From the NCBI GenBank assembly GCA_902519375.1, contig CABYJS010000005.1, positions 1 through 46,930 on the forward strand: 46,930 nucleotides of DNA. Direction: 5' to 3'. Position 1 is the first letter of the stretch, and each line of letters starts with the position of its first letter. Origin of the DNA: an uncultured Pelagibacteraceae bacterium. GTDB lineage: Bacteria; Pseudomonadota; Alphaproteobacteria; Pelagibacterales; Pelagibacteraceae. The notes beneath the pieces are model-generated. The model ran no database searches. It was not told where the DNA came from and was given only the letters and a program-made list of their open reading frames with translations. Below are positions 18,243 through 26,234 of this stretch, in pieces. The position numbers were made by a program, and so were the translations under genes.

Positions 18243-18898
18243 GTAAGGCACGAAGCAAAGTTAGAGAGAAAGAATTACAGGAGTTTATACAAAACACCAA
18301 AGGCCAAAGCTATACAGACAGAACAATAGGTTGGTTTAAAAAAAATTTAAATGAAATAGTTACCTCAGGAGAGTTAGCTCAGCTACCTGGGAAAAATGAC
18401 AAACCAATTAGTCACTCTATGAGAAGGGTTTTTGAGCTAAGAGATGAAAAAGGTTTCGACATCATTAATTGGCAATCAAAAAATAAATCTGAGAAAACTC
18501 TAAAAGTTGATGAATGGATTTTACTAAATGAAAATCCTGATCCCAGTAAAATCAGAAGCAGAGGTGTGAATAAAAAAATTAGAAATGAAGTTTTTACAAG
18601 GGATAATTTTACATGCCAACAATGTGGAAGAACTCCAGATGATGAAGATCCATTTAGAGAAGGTCAAAAAATTAAGTTACATGTTGGTCATATATTTGCT
18701 CATAAACAAAAAGATGAAGGAAAAAATTTAAATGATAAAAAATTGGAAGCTAAGGATTTTTTAACTCAATGTCATATTTGTAATGAAGGAGGAAAAAATG
18801 AAAATTTAAAAATTATTACACCAATTGATCGAGTTTTAAAATATGATGAAAAAACTCAAAAAAACATTTATTTACAACTAAAAAAGAAATTTTCCTAA
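18239..18898 (+). CDS. HNH-family restriction endonuclease
   Basis: A 219-residue nuclease. Residues 1 to about 85 resemble the winged-helix module found in front of many HNH restriction enzymes (SHSMRRVFELRDEKGFDI). Residues about 115-200 are a zinc-supported HNH domain: RNEVFTRDNFTCQQCG gives the first Cys pair, LHVGHIFAHKQ the catalytic histidine, and TQCHICNEGGKNE the second Cys pair with the conserved Asn. The gene meets the methyltransferase tail to tail with a four-base overlap, so together they form a type II restriction-modification system. Recognition sequence cannot be read from the protein. Confidence 0.9.
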   Translation: MSKARSKVREKELQEFIQNTKGQSYTDRTIGWFKKNLNEIVTSGELAQLPGKNDKPISHSMRRVFELRDEKGFDIINWQSKNKSEKTLKVDEWILLNENPDPSKIRSRGVNKKIRNEVFTRDNFTCQQCGRTPDDEDPFREGQKIKLHVGHIFAHKQKDEGKNLNDKKLEAKDFLTQCHICNEGGKNENLKIITPIDRVLKYDEKTQKNIYLQLKKKFS

Positions 18899-19884
18899 TT
18901 CAATTTACTCAAAATTTTCCCTAAATGATAAGCAACCGGCCATGCCACAGCGTTACCTATCTGCCTATATCCAGAGCTTACTGGTCCACAAAAGAACATA
19001 TCATCTGGGAAAGCCTGCAATCTTGCTGTTTCTCTCACTGTTAATCTTCTTTTACCATTTGGATGTGCAATAATAACTGGACCTCCTGTACCACCCCCTC
19101 TTCCAACAATTGTAGGTGAAACTTTATTTTTTTTTGTAACTCTGTTCCCAATATATCCATTAAATTTCACCTTATGCTTTGAGCCTTCATGATTAAAAAT
19201 TTTCTTATCACCTAATTTTATTTTTTCTAAATCATTTATTGCATCCCAAAGAGTGGGAGTTTTTTTCAAAAATAGATCATCTTCAATAGAATGGGTAGGT
19301 TGTGGATGAATAAAATCTTTTTTAATATCTTTTCTTGTTCCTAAAATAATTACTCTTCTTCTAGATTGAGGCACTCCAAATTCAGCTGCATTAAGAATTT
19401 GCCATTTAACTTTATATCCAATATTTTGAAAATCACCGAGAATAGAAGTAAAAATTCGACCCATTTTTTTCTTTTTGGCATCTTTATCTTTATATCCACC
19501 AAGAGATAAAATACCTGGTACATTTTCAGCAATAAAATATTTAGGTTTCTTTCCTTTAATAATTCTGATCATTTCCAAATATAGATCATTATTTTTTCGC
19601 TCCATTGATCGCTTGTCTTTTCTAAAAGTATTCGCAATAGAAAAACCCTGGCATGGAAAACCTCCTACAATCACATCGCCATTGGGAATATCTTTTATTT
19701 TTTCTTTTTTTACATCGTTAAGATGAACGTGAGATGGTGATATTTTGAATTTTTTGGTAAAGTACTTTTTATAAGTTTCAATAGAATCTTTATCATTGTC
19801 ATTTGCATAGACAATTTTATGACCAGCTTTAACAAGCCCTAAGTCCATACCACCACAACCACAAAATAAAGAAATTATTTTCAC
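18895..19884 (-). CDS. DNA (cytosine-5-)-methyltransferase
   Basis: A 329-residue C5-cytosine methyltransferase with its motifs in order: motif I SLFCGCGGMDLG at residues 5-16, motif IV GGFPCQGFS with the catalytic Cys, motif VI FIAENVPG, motif VIII PQSRRRVIILG, a target-recognition region, motif IX RRLTVRETARLQ and motif X YRQIGNAVAWPVA. It would protect the host at the site cut by the neighbouring HNH enzyme. It is the only gene of element A on the minus strand and converges on the nuclease gene. Confidence 0.97.
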   Translation of the reverse strand: MKIISLFCGCGGMDLGLVKAGHKIVYANDNDKDSIETYKKYFTKKFKISPSHVHLNDVKKEKIKDIPNGDVIVGGFPCQGFSIANTFRKDKRSMERKNNDLYLEMIRIIKGKKPKYFIAENVPGILSLGGYKDKDAKKKKMGRIFTSILGDFQNIGYKVKWQILNAAEFGVPQSRRRVIILGTRKDIKKDFIHPQPTHSIEDDLFLKKTPTLWDAINDLEKIKLGDKKIFNHEGSKHKVKFNGYIGNRVTKKNKVSPTIVGRGGGTGGPVIIAHPNGKRRLTVRETARLQAFPDDMFFCGPVSSGYRQIGNAVAWPVAYHLGKILSKLN

Positions 19885-19937
19885 AAATCACTTTTATAAG
19901 ATTCTTTTTTCAAAAGCAAGCTTTTAAAATATTTTTT

Positions 19938-19956
19938 GTTGGTAAATAGTTGGTAA
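19938..19956 (+). repeat. Paired GTTGGTAA motif, right end of element A
   Basis: Identical 19 bases to the copies at 17794 and 26361. Its first base is exactly 94 bases before the tRNA-derived repeat at 20032. The stretch 19885-20216 holds no gene; it contains this motif, the tRNA fragment, and the left end of element B. Confidence 0.85.
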
Positions 19957-20031
19957 AAATTTTTCTATTAATAATTGATTAAATAAGTATTGATTACCGA
20001 AGTTTTTTTAGCCAAATTTTTTGCACAAGAA

Positions 20032-20071
20032 ATTATGGGTGTACTGCTCTAACCAACTGAGCTACAGGCCC
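20032..20071 (-). repeat. tRNA 5'-half fragment (att-like junction between elements A and B)
   Basis: Forty bases matching the tRNA from its 5' end through the anticodon loop, with one mismatch (loop CCCATAA instead of CTCATAA). It lacks the 3' half and is not a functional tRNA. It is followed by about 90 bases similar to the DNA upstream of the intact tRNA, including the TATAAA box. Confidence 0.9.
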
Positions 20072-20164
20072 TTAGTAAAACTTAGGTTTTATATCATTAA
20101 AAAAGTTAATCAAGCATGAATGTTTATATTTTGTTTCTGTTTGTTTCTGTCTGTAATTGCATTT

Positions 20165-20184
20165 GTTGGTAAATCCGTTGGTAA
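20165..20184 (+). repeat. Paired GTTGGTAA motif, left end of element B
   Basis: Same motif as the other three but with CCG in place of AG between the units, making it one base longer. First base is 94 bases after the tRNA fragment end at 20071. Confidence 0.82.
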
Positions 20185-20216
20185 GTAAATTTGAAACTTT
20201 TGAGATATTAAATTAA

Positions 20217-21422
20217 TTATTTTACAAACTTTCCATTTTTAAAAGTTCCTTCTATTACTTTTCCCACGGCATCAATAAATTTGCCTTTTCCATGAACCAC
20301 ATCATTTTTATATTCACCTTCATAGGTGGTACCATTTGGATTAATATAATACCCTTTGCCATTTTTTTTATCGTCTTTAAATTTTCCTGAATATTTTTCA
20401 CCACTTGGATGTAGCAATGTTCCTTCTCCATTCATTTTGCCATTCTTCCAATCACCCTTGTATCTTAAACCATCGGCCCAAATATATTCTCCAACTCCAT
20501 CAAATAAGTCGTATTTAAATTCACCTTTATAAATATCCCCACTTTTATATTTTATGGTTCCATATCCATGTTTTTTTCCTAATTGATATTTTCCAGAATA
20601 AACCTCTGTAACCTCATTTATATCTTTTTCAACATGATCTAAAACCAAAGCTTCCTTATGATATGACTGGTAATAACTTTTTGATAATATCAAACTTCTA
20701 CTAAGTTTGTAATATGGAGGATTTTTAGCTTTGAAAAAATCATCATCAATATGTTTGTCTTTAAACATAAAGTCATATTCTTTTTCAACATATCTGTCTA
20801 AAATTTTCATATAATAATCTTTCTTGTTTAAAATTTTTTTATAATTTTTTTCTGTAATGGTATCTAATATAAAAACACTATCGTGCATGTTTGATCTAAA
20901 TTCGGTATTAATAAGTCTATATTTTTTATCCTTAGAACAATAAAGAACATACGCTTCATTCCACAAAGTGTCTTCATACATTATGCAATCATACCAATTT
21001 ATAATTTTAAAATGGGGTTTAATTTTTAAAAAAAATTCTCCACTAAAAATTAATGGAGCTAAATAATTTTTAAAATGCTCCTCTTCATCATTAATTTCAT
21101 TATACCCTTTTACACATTTAGTTATTTTTTCTGCTAAGTCGTAGACTAGCTCTGGTTTCCAATTATTTAAAATATTCAAAAGTTTGTTGATATTTAAATT
21201 TTTAAAAAAATGGGTAATTTTTCTTTTGTTTTTGGTTTTTTTATTTTCAACTACTTCTATATCTTTGTTAACCTTCACCTTCTTCATAACGTATTTGCAA
21301 ATCTGGCATTTTTGTTTACCAGCTAAAATCTTTGGAATTTTGAGTAATTTAAAATTATTATCGCAATGTTTTGTTTCACATCTTACATACACATAGATAG
21401 TTTTGTTTTTTTTTACTCCCAT
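20217..21422 (-). CDS. MORN-repeat protein with N-terminal zinc-ribbon-like Cys cluster
   Basis: A 401-residue protein in three parts. The N-terminus has four cysteines in a C-x4-C ... C-x2-C arrangement (RCETKHC and KCQICK), suggesting a small zinc ribbon. The middle, about residues 60-270, is not recognisable. From about residue 275 there are five 23-residue MORN repeats and a partial sixth, each with the core Y-x-G-x-F/W-x-x-x-x-x-x-G-x-G (for example YKGDWKNGKMNGEG). MORN repeats form an open beta sheet and usually mediate lipid or protein contacts. It is the last gene of the element B operon and overlaps the preceding gene by ten bases. No signal peptide. Function unknown. Confidence 0.85.
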   Translation of the reverse strand: MGVKKNKTIYVYVRCETKHCDNNFKLLKIPKILAGKQKCQICKYVMKKVKVNKDIEVVENKKTKNKRKITHFFKNLNINKLLNILNNWKPELVYDLAEKITKCVKGYNEINDEEEHFKNYLAPLIFSGEFFLKIKPHFKIINWYDCIMYEDTLWNEAYVLYCSKDKKYRLINTEFRSNMHDSVFILDTITEKNYKKILNKKDYYMKILDRYVEKEYDFMFKDKHIDDDFFKAKNPPYYKLSRSLILSKSYYQSYHKEALVLDHVEKDINEVTEVYSGKYQLGKKHGYGTIKYKSGDIYKGEFKYDLFDGVGEYIWADGLRYKGDWKNGKMNGEGTLLHPSGEKYSGKFKDDKKNGKGYYINPNGTTYEGEYKNDVVHGKGKFIDAVGKVIEGTFKNGKFVK

Positions 21423-22747
21423 ATTTTTTTCATAAATTTCTTATCTTTTTTAAGCTTTTCTCCTATTAAACTAATAATATCAGTGTCTAACTTAACTAAT
21501 TCTAGAACTAATTTTTTATCATTAAAAATGCTCTTAGGCATATAGTTTGTAGCTAAATCATAAAGTTTATCTTTATTAGTTTTAAATACTTTAATTAAAA
21601 AATTTTTATCTTTACTTCTAAACATTCTAAGTATTCTTATTTCCTCTGCTAAATCTTTATTCTGCTGAGTTTTTAGTGGAACGTATGACAATAAACCTTC
21701 TAAATCTTCTTTTGAATGAATAATCTCAATAATAAATTTTGGATCATTTCTGAAGTTAAATTTTTCACTCATAATATATTTGTAAAAATTAAACTTTTTA
21801 AATTTTTGATTTGGATTTTCTCTAAAATGCTCTTTAATTATCCAGATAGGATTTTGATTTTTAAAATATTTTTCAGGGTATTTTTTTAAATAGTTAGTTT
21901 GAACAATAGAATCATTTTTAAAATGATTATAAAAAGAATCTTCATCTTTAAATATTCTATTTTCCACTCTTTCTGATTTAAGTGCTTTTTTATTTTCTTT
22001 AAGTGACCATGCAGACAAAGTTGATTTATTTTTAGGCTTATAAATATTAAAATTTTCTACATGTTTTGAATTCCAATTATAATACAATAAATCGGATTTC
22101 GATTTATCTACCGCAAATTTAACCTGGCTTAAGTTAGGTGGTGTTTTGAATGATTGAATATAATGATATTGATCATTTCCATCTGCTTCTAGAAATAACA
22201 AAAGTAAATGATGCCTCTTATCAGTTTTTGAATAAAAGCAAACTATGTAATAACAAGTGTCTCTTCCGAAAGTTATATCGCCCAATAAAGTTAAAGAAAA
22301 ATCTTTTGCTTTATCAAATAAAACACCAAACAATATATAGTCTTTTAGAAGATTTAAAATTTCATAATTATCTACATTTTCGTTTTTTGCATAATTTAAA
22401 TTATCTGTGAAATTAAAGTTTAATGAAGATAAATTGAATATATTTTTTTTTATAAAATATTTATCAATATTTTTTTTATTTATTTGATTATTTTTTTTGA
22501 AGAAATCTTTTAAAGCCTTCCAAGCAACTCGATTGGAACGGTTAATATTTTTATCTATTTCTCTATTAATATCACCATTAAAATATTTTAAATAGGTAAG
22601 TTGAAGTTCAAAATCATTATAATCAAGCACATTTTTCAAAACTACATCTTCTCCCCATCCTAATTCTCCAGATGGATATTCATTTTTTATATCTTCAAGA
22701 AATGATGCAGATTGTAAATTTTTTAAGATAAAATCTATTAATTTCAT
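21413..22747 (-). CDS. Unknown 444-residue protein with DUF4116-like C-terminal repeats
   Basis: No overall family is recognised. The first about 330 residues include aromatic- and lysine-rich stretches such as LLLLFLEADGNDQYHYIQSF. The last about 110 residues contain repeated segments of the type D-P-K-F-I-I-E-I-I, K-N-F-L-I-K-V-F and D-K-K-L-V-L-E-L-V followed by K-K-F-M-K-K-I. Their spacing and hydrophobic pattern resemble DUF4116 helical repeats (weak resemblance only). No signal peptide or catalytic motif is evident. It overlaps the MORN gene by ten bases and follows the 60-residue gene by 19 bases, so it belongs to the operon. Confidence 0.75.
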   Translation of the reverse strand: MKLIDFILKNLQSASFLEDIKNEYPSGELGWGEDVVLKNVLDYNDFELQLTYLKYFNGDINREIDKNINRSNRVAWKALKDFFKKNNQINKKNIDKYFIKKNIFNLSSLNFNFTDNLNYAKNENVDNYEILNLLKDYILFGVLFDKAKDFSLTLLGDITFGRDTCYYIVCFYSKTDKRHHLLLLFLEADGNDQYHYIQSFKTPPNLSQVKFAVDKSKSDLLYYNWNSKHVENFNIYKPKNKSTLSAWSLKENKKALKSERVENRIFKDEDSFYNHFKNDSIVQTNYLKKYPEKYFKNQNPIWIIKEHFRENPNQKFKKFNFYKYIMSEKFNFRNDPKFIIEIIHSKEDLEGLLSYVPLKTQQNKDLAEEIRILRMFRSKDKNFLIKVFKTNKDKLYDLATNYMPKSIFNDKKLVLELVKLDTDIISLIGEKLKKDKKFMKKIWE

Positions 22748-22766
22748 TAAGTTTATTAATTCATTG

Positions 22767-22949
22767 CTATTCGTCTTTTATCAAATTTTTCCAATTTTCT
22801 TCATCTTTTGAAATTTTTTCTTTATCAGTATTTTGATCTTTTTCTTTTTTCATTTCTTTATAAAGGTTAACAAAATCTTGTCTTGAGCCTTTCTTTTTTC
22901 CAAGAGCTCGAAATTTATTAGTCCACTTACTTCTATCTTTTTTTTCCAC
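22767..22949 (-). CDS. Small highly charged protein
   Basis: Sixty residues, over half of them Lys, Glu, Asp or Arg, with no hydrophobic core segment (MEKKDRSKWTNKF at the start). Its ATG immediately follows the stop of the DUF2130 gene (adjacent bases), which supports it being a real, coupled gene rather than a chance frame. Function unknown; it may be a small accessory or nucleic-acid-associated peptide. Confidence 0.55.
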   Translation of the reverse strand: MEKKDRSKWTNKFRALGKKKGSRQDFVNLYKEMKKEKDQNTDKEKISKDEENWKNLIKDE

Positions 22950-24056
22950 TTAATTATTTTTTTTCCACTTAGCTAAAAATGCTGAAATTCCAATTTTATC
23001 AATTTCTGTAAATAGTTCTTCTAAATTTCCATCCATTGATTCATTTAACTCTATAACATCATTTAAATTTTTCATTGTTAAATCAAGTTTTTTTCTTTTT
23101 TTATCAGAAACATTTATTTGCTGCATAAGAAGATTTTTAATTATTGGATTTTCAATAAATTCTATTGCAGATAAAACATTGTCCTTTGAATTTTCTTTTT
23201 TTTTATTTTTATCTGCTAAATACCATCTTTGAGTAGTCGCTAATGCTCTAAGAGCTGTAAAATCATATTTACAAATAAAAATATTACCTTTGTGATCCCA
23301 TGGCACATCTTTTGGAAAATCTTTTGGTGTTGCTCTAGTAAATATAATCCCAACATCAGATTTAGAGTCTTTCATATCGTCTTGTAATTTTTTTATCCAT
23401 TCATTACTCCAACTTTTAGTTTTTTTACTTTCATACAAAATTTTACAAATAGTATAATTGCTCTCTCTTACCTCATGAAGCCAATCACCCCCTGCTACCC
23501 CTTTAGCATATTCAGTAATTCGATCGTTTTTTTCTTTAAATATTTTCTTTAAAAAATCACCTAATTGCATTTCTGCAGATGATCCTTGATCTACCGTTGT
23601 TCCTTGTGTTGCCTTTTTTTGAAGATCTTCAATTGTTGCAATTAATCTTTTCTCTTTAAGCTCCCAAAGTTTTTGTTTTTCACTGTTTTGTTCGCCTAAA
23701 TTTTCTTTTAGTTCTTTAAGTTTTGTTTCATAGAGACTTTCATAGTGCTCTTTATTCTCTTTATCTAAATTTTTAACTTTTGTATCAACAGCAGTTTTTA
23801 CAGCTTGGTTAATTTCCTTTTCTTTGTCTTCATTGATCGATTTAATTTGTTCCTCTTTTTGTTTGTTAGAGAGTTCTAATTCTTTTTTTGTATCCTCAAG
23901 AATTTTAAGTTGTTCTATATTTTTTTTTAATTTTTGACCCTGCTCTTTTTCAACTCTTTCTCTAGCTTTTGTTTCAAGATCTTTAAGATGAGAAGACAAG
24001 CCGTCTTCCATAGGAAACTCTTTTTCACAGTGTGGACATTTTATTTTCTGACTCAT
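22950..24056 (-). CDS. DUF2130-family protein: zinc finger, coiled coil and nuclease-like domain
   Basis: A 368-residue protein. The N-terminus carries CPHCEKEF and a nearby His (C-x2-C zinc-finger half). Residues about 25-155 are an unbroken charged heptad-like helix (coiled coil, rich in K, E, Q, L). From about residue 160 the sequence matches the DUF2130 domain: GSSAEMQLGDFLKKIF, GGDWLHEV, CKILYESKKTKSWSNEW, DVGIIFTRATPKDFP, FICKYDFTALRALA. DUF2130 is considered related to restriction-endonuclease-like folds, and I-L-Y-E-S-K-K provides the E-x-K of such a site. It overlaps the upstream gene by four bases. Confidence 0.85.
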   Translation of the reverse strand: MSQKIKCPHCEKEFPMEDGLSSHLKDLETKARERVEKEQGQKLKKNIEQLKILEDTKKELELSNKQKEEQIKSINEDKEKEINQAVKTAVDTKVKNLDKENKEHYESLYETKLKELKENLGEQNSEKQKLWELKEKRLIATIEDLQKKATQGTTVDQGSSAEMQLGDFLKKIFKEKNDRITEYAKGVAGGDWLHEVRESNYTICKILYESKKTKSWSNEWIKKLQDDMKDSKSDVGIIFTRATPKDFPKDVPWDHKGNIFICKYDFTALRALATTQRWYLADKNKKKENSKDNVLSAIEFIENPIIKNLLMQQINVSDKKRKKLDLTMKNLNDVIELNESMDGNLEELFTEIDKIGISAFLAKWKKNN

Positions 24057-24517
24057 TTCTCTCCTTTTTTATAACTTAATGTTATGTTACTTAGCCATTT
24101 AGGCCAAGATCTTGATTCTAAATTTCTATCAAGTTTAAATTCATTGATTATCATTCTTAAAATTTGAGATTTTGAGTATCCCTCTTTATAAAGCTCTTTT
24201 GCTCTTTTTATTTTAGCATTTTTAAGTTTTTGAACCTCTGAACTATATTGAATTAAATTAGATTGATCTCCACCAGAATTTCCCAGAGCTCTTTTATTTC
24301 CTTGCATAGATTTAGCTCTTTTTTCTTCAAGAATTTTTGTAAGCTTTTTTCTTTTCCTTAAAGCCTCTTCAGCTAAAAATTTACTATTGTAAATTTGTAA
24401 TCCTCTAAACTCCATTGGGATATTGCTATTTTTAGTTTGAGGTGTAGAAAATAAAATTTTATATTTTCCATTTGGATTATTTTTATCAACAGGTCTGATT
24501 TTATTGTGATTGCTCAT
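24053..24517 (-). CDS. Unknown basic protein with a possible helix-turn-helix
   Basis: A 154-residue, lysine-rich protein. The second half contains AKELYKEGYSKSQILRMII, which resembles a short helix-turn-helix of the resolvase/Hin type (E-G-x-S-x-x-Q-I). The first half has a DNKNNPNGKYKILF-like opening (read from residue 10) and no known domain. It overlaps its upstream neighbour by 17 bases and its downstream neighbour by four. DNA binding is a suggestion only. Confidence 0.6.
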   Translation of the reverse strand: MSNHNKIRPVDKNNPNGKYKILFSTPQTKNSNIPMEFRGLQIYNSKFLAEEALRKRKKLTKILEEKRAKSMQGNKRALGNSGGDQSNLIQYSSEVQKLKNAKIKRAKELYKEGYSKSQILRMIINEFKLDRNLESRSWPKWLSNITLSYKKGEK

Positions 24518-24788
24518 CTTTACTGTCTCTAACTTTTTTGAGCATTTTTATCTCCGTTTCGATCATTTCAAATTTATGACAATCACATCTGTAAATAAAA
24601 TACTTCATTGTATTATATGGAAGAAAATATAATTTTAGGATCAAATTTAACAAAGGCTTATCTTCGTAGAACTTTTTCTTAGCATTCATATGAAGCTGCC
24701 TATGGGTAATTAACCATCCAAGATAGTTTTTCCACTCAAGTCTATTCTCTAATCTTTCTTTAATTATTTCATCAAGATTATTTTTCAT
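24501..24788 (-). CDS. Unknown small protein
   Basis: Ninety-five residues, basic and aromatic, with LIT-HRQLHMNAKKKFYED in the middle and one hydrophobic stretch (LLNLILKLYFLPYN) that is short for a membrane helix. It ends with a charged helix-forming tail. I do not recognise a family. Overlaps on both sides (11 bases with the PD-(D/E)XK gene, 17 with the next) argue that it is translated as part of the operon. Confidence 0.6.
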   Translation of the reverse strand: MKNNLDEIIKERLENRLEWKNYLGWLITHRQLHMNAKKKFYEDKPLLNLILKLYFLPYNTMKYFIYRCDCHKFEMIETEIKMLKKVRDSKDEQSQ

Positions 24789-25503
24789 TAATTACCTCAG
24801 AATATTTATCTGCAGAATTACATATTTTACACTCAACATGTTTCTCTGGTATTTGATTATCTTCAAGAATATCAATTTTATCAGTAACAAATTGTTTGAA
24901 CTCATCCTCATTTCTTTTTAAAGGAAAATAACTTATTTTCATTTTTTGATTTATAGATTGTAGATCACTTGAAGTAATTTCCTCTGGAGAAAATTGAATT
25001 AAACCCAAATGTGAAATTGGCTTCAATTCTGGGCCTCTTAGAGGATTTTCAAAAATTTTAGCATAAGACTCAAGTTGAAATCTATACGACTGACTTTTGT
25101 CTTTATCATCAGTTGTTTTAAAATCCAAAACTCCGTTACTCTTCTCAAACTTTACAACTAAATCAGGTTTTCCTTCTAGGATATACGCTCTGTCTTTATT
25201 ATCTTTTAGTCCTTTTGAGGTAATAGTTGCTGGAATTTCTAGATCGTTAAATTCTGGATCACCTTTCTTTTTCCTCTGATCTGAAATTTTCTTTGTAACT
25301 GTTTTATAAAATTTTCCATCAGGTAATTTATCAGTTATCTCAGATGTGCTTTTGTCAATAAAATAAGCTTTTTGTTTTAAATCAAATGCATTAAATATTC
25401 TTGGGAAATTACCTTTTATTTCAATATTTAATTTGTACTTAAGATAAAAACACCTATTGCAATCTGCGTAATTAAAATTGTTTGGAGCAAATGTATAAGT
25501 CAT
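24778..25503 (-). CDS. PD-(D/E)XK nuclease-family protein with two Cys pairs
   Basis: A 241-residue protein with the RecB/Cas4-like nuclease core: EGKPDLVVKF (the first acidic residue), GVLDFKTTDD (the D-x-K centre) and QLESYAKI (motif with Gln and Tyr). An N-terminal CNRCFYLKY at residues 15-23 and a C-terminal ECKICN near residue 225 bracket the core. Such bracketing cysteines form an iron-sulphur cluster in Cas4 and AddB-type nucleases, so an Fe-S or zinc site is plausible. It would process DNA ends. The start overlaps the stop of the regulator gene at 25503 by one base. Confidence 0.82.
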   Translation of the reverse strand: MTYTFAPNNFNYADCNRCFYLKYKLNIEIKGNFPRIFNAFDLKQKAYFIDKSTSEITDKLPDGKFYKTVTKKISDQRKKKGDPEFNDLEIPATITSKGLKDNKDRAYILEGKPDLVVKFEKSNGVLDFKTTDDKDKSQSYRFQLESYAKIFENPLRGPELKPISHLGLIQFSPEEITSSDLQSINQKMKISYFPLKRNEDEFKQFVTDKIDILEDNQIPEKHVECKICNSADKYSEVINEK

Positions 25504-25889
25504 CAGTTTATGCTCCTTTCATCTTGATGTTGTTCATATTTAAGTTTTGCCACAACTAGTCTTAAGTCTTCCATAATTTTTACCCATTTAGTTGGCAAAT
25601 CATTACAATTTAACCATGGCAATTCTTTCTGTTCAAGACCTAATAGATTGAGCATTTTATCATCAATATCCTTTAATATTTCTGCTCTTTGTTGAGGTGT
25701 ATGCTCTGAGAATAAACCAACAATTGTTTGATTTGCATTTTGACCTGAGCTTTTTTGATCAACCAAAGTTCTAACGACTTGAGCTCTAGATATCGTTATA
25801 CCAGGAATTAATGCTGTGGTTAGTTCTTCGATTTTTTTGTAGCAATTATTGTCTATAGCTACAGATTTATACTTTATTTTATCTGTCAT
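25503..25889 (-). CDS. Ribbon-helix-helix-like protein, first gene of the element B operon
   Basis: A 128-residue protein whose first 55 residues fit a ribbon-helix-helix fold: strand KYKSVAID, helix NCYKKIEELTTAL, turn PGITISRAQ, helix VVRTLVDQ. The rest is a helical region with an E-H-T-P-Q-Q-R-A-E-I-L segment, possibly for oligomerisation. As the first gene, with a long structured leader upstream, it is a natural candidate for an autoregulator of the operon. It has no toxin or integrase features. Confidence 0.65.
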   Translation of the reverse strand: MTDKIKYKSVAIDNNCYKKIEELTTALIPGITISRAQVVRTLVDQKSSGQNANQTIVGLFSEHTPQQRAEILKDIDDKMLNLLGLEQKELPWLNCNDLPTKWVKIMEDLRLVVAKLKYEQHQDERSIN

Positions 25890-26006
25890 TTTTATCTTTC
25901 CGAACTAATAATTCGAAAAAGATAAAATAATATAACCTGACTTTATTCATATTTCACCCAAGTTGAACCTTAGTTCATTGGTTAATTTACAGGTAAAATT
26001 TTATGA

Positions 26007-26163
26007 TCGGGTCTGATGTCACCCCTAACTTTTCAAGAGAACACTTACGCTCAGATATCAAATCCCAGTTCTCCCGCTAGGTAGTGAAAGTATCTAACCA
26101 GTCTGAGGGCTGCAAATACACACTTTATAAAGTCAGTAAATTTTATGTGTATATGTAGCCCTC
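26007..26163. other. Structured non-coding region upstream of the element B operon
   Basis: The 565 bases 25890-26454 carry no gene. Within them are several inverted repeats. The best has arms 26105-26122 and 26146-26163, which pair over 18 positions with two mismatches around a 23-base loop (outer core GAGGGCT/AGCCCTC). Others are GAGAAC/GTTCTC at 26037-26042 and 26068-26073, TAGGTA/TATCTA around a 7-base loop near 26078-26096, and GGGT/ACCC at about 26009-26024. It is more GC-rich than its surroundings. It could be a structured RNA, an operon leader or a recombination/replication site; I match it to no known RNA family. Confidence 0.45.
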
Positions 26164-26234
26164 GATTGAATCAAAAATTCACCTTCTATAAGTGTAATGA
26201 TTCTTACAAGCCTTTTCAATAATTAAATTATTTT

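Larger units (their letters stand above)
17661..20071. mobile_element. Element A: tRNA-integrated element with a restriction-modification cargo
   Basis: Bounded by the tRNA 5'-half repeat at 17661-17700 and its copy at 20032-20071 (39 of 40 identical). Just inside each end lies a paired GTTGGTAA motif, both exactly 94 bases from the repeat. Cargo is three genes (112-residue unknown, HNH endonuclease, C5 methyltransferase). The left-end 120 bases supply the promoter and 5' half of the working tRNA and are about four-fifths identical to the left end of element B. No integrase gene is present. Confidence 0.85.

Noticed and set aside
20032..20071. A second CAU tRNA gene
   Set aside because: Only the 5' half is present, with no 3' anticodon strand, T arm or acceptor; it is an integration scar. 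The same holds for 26455-26494.
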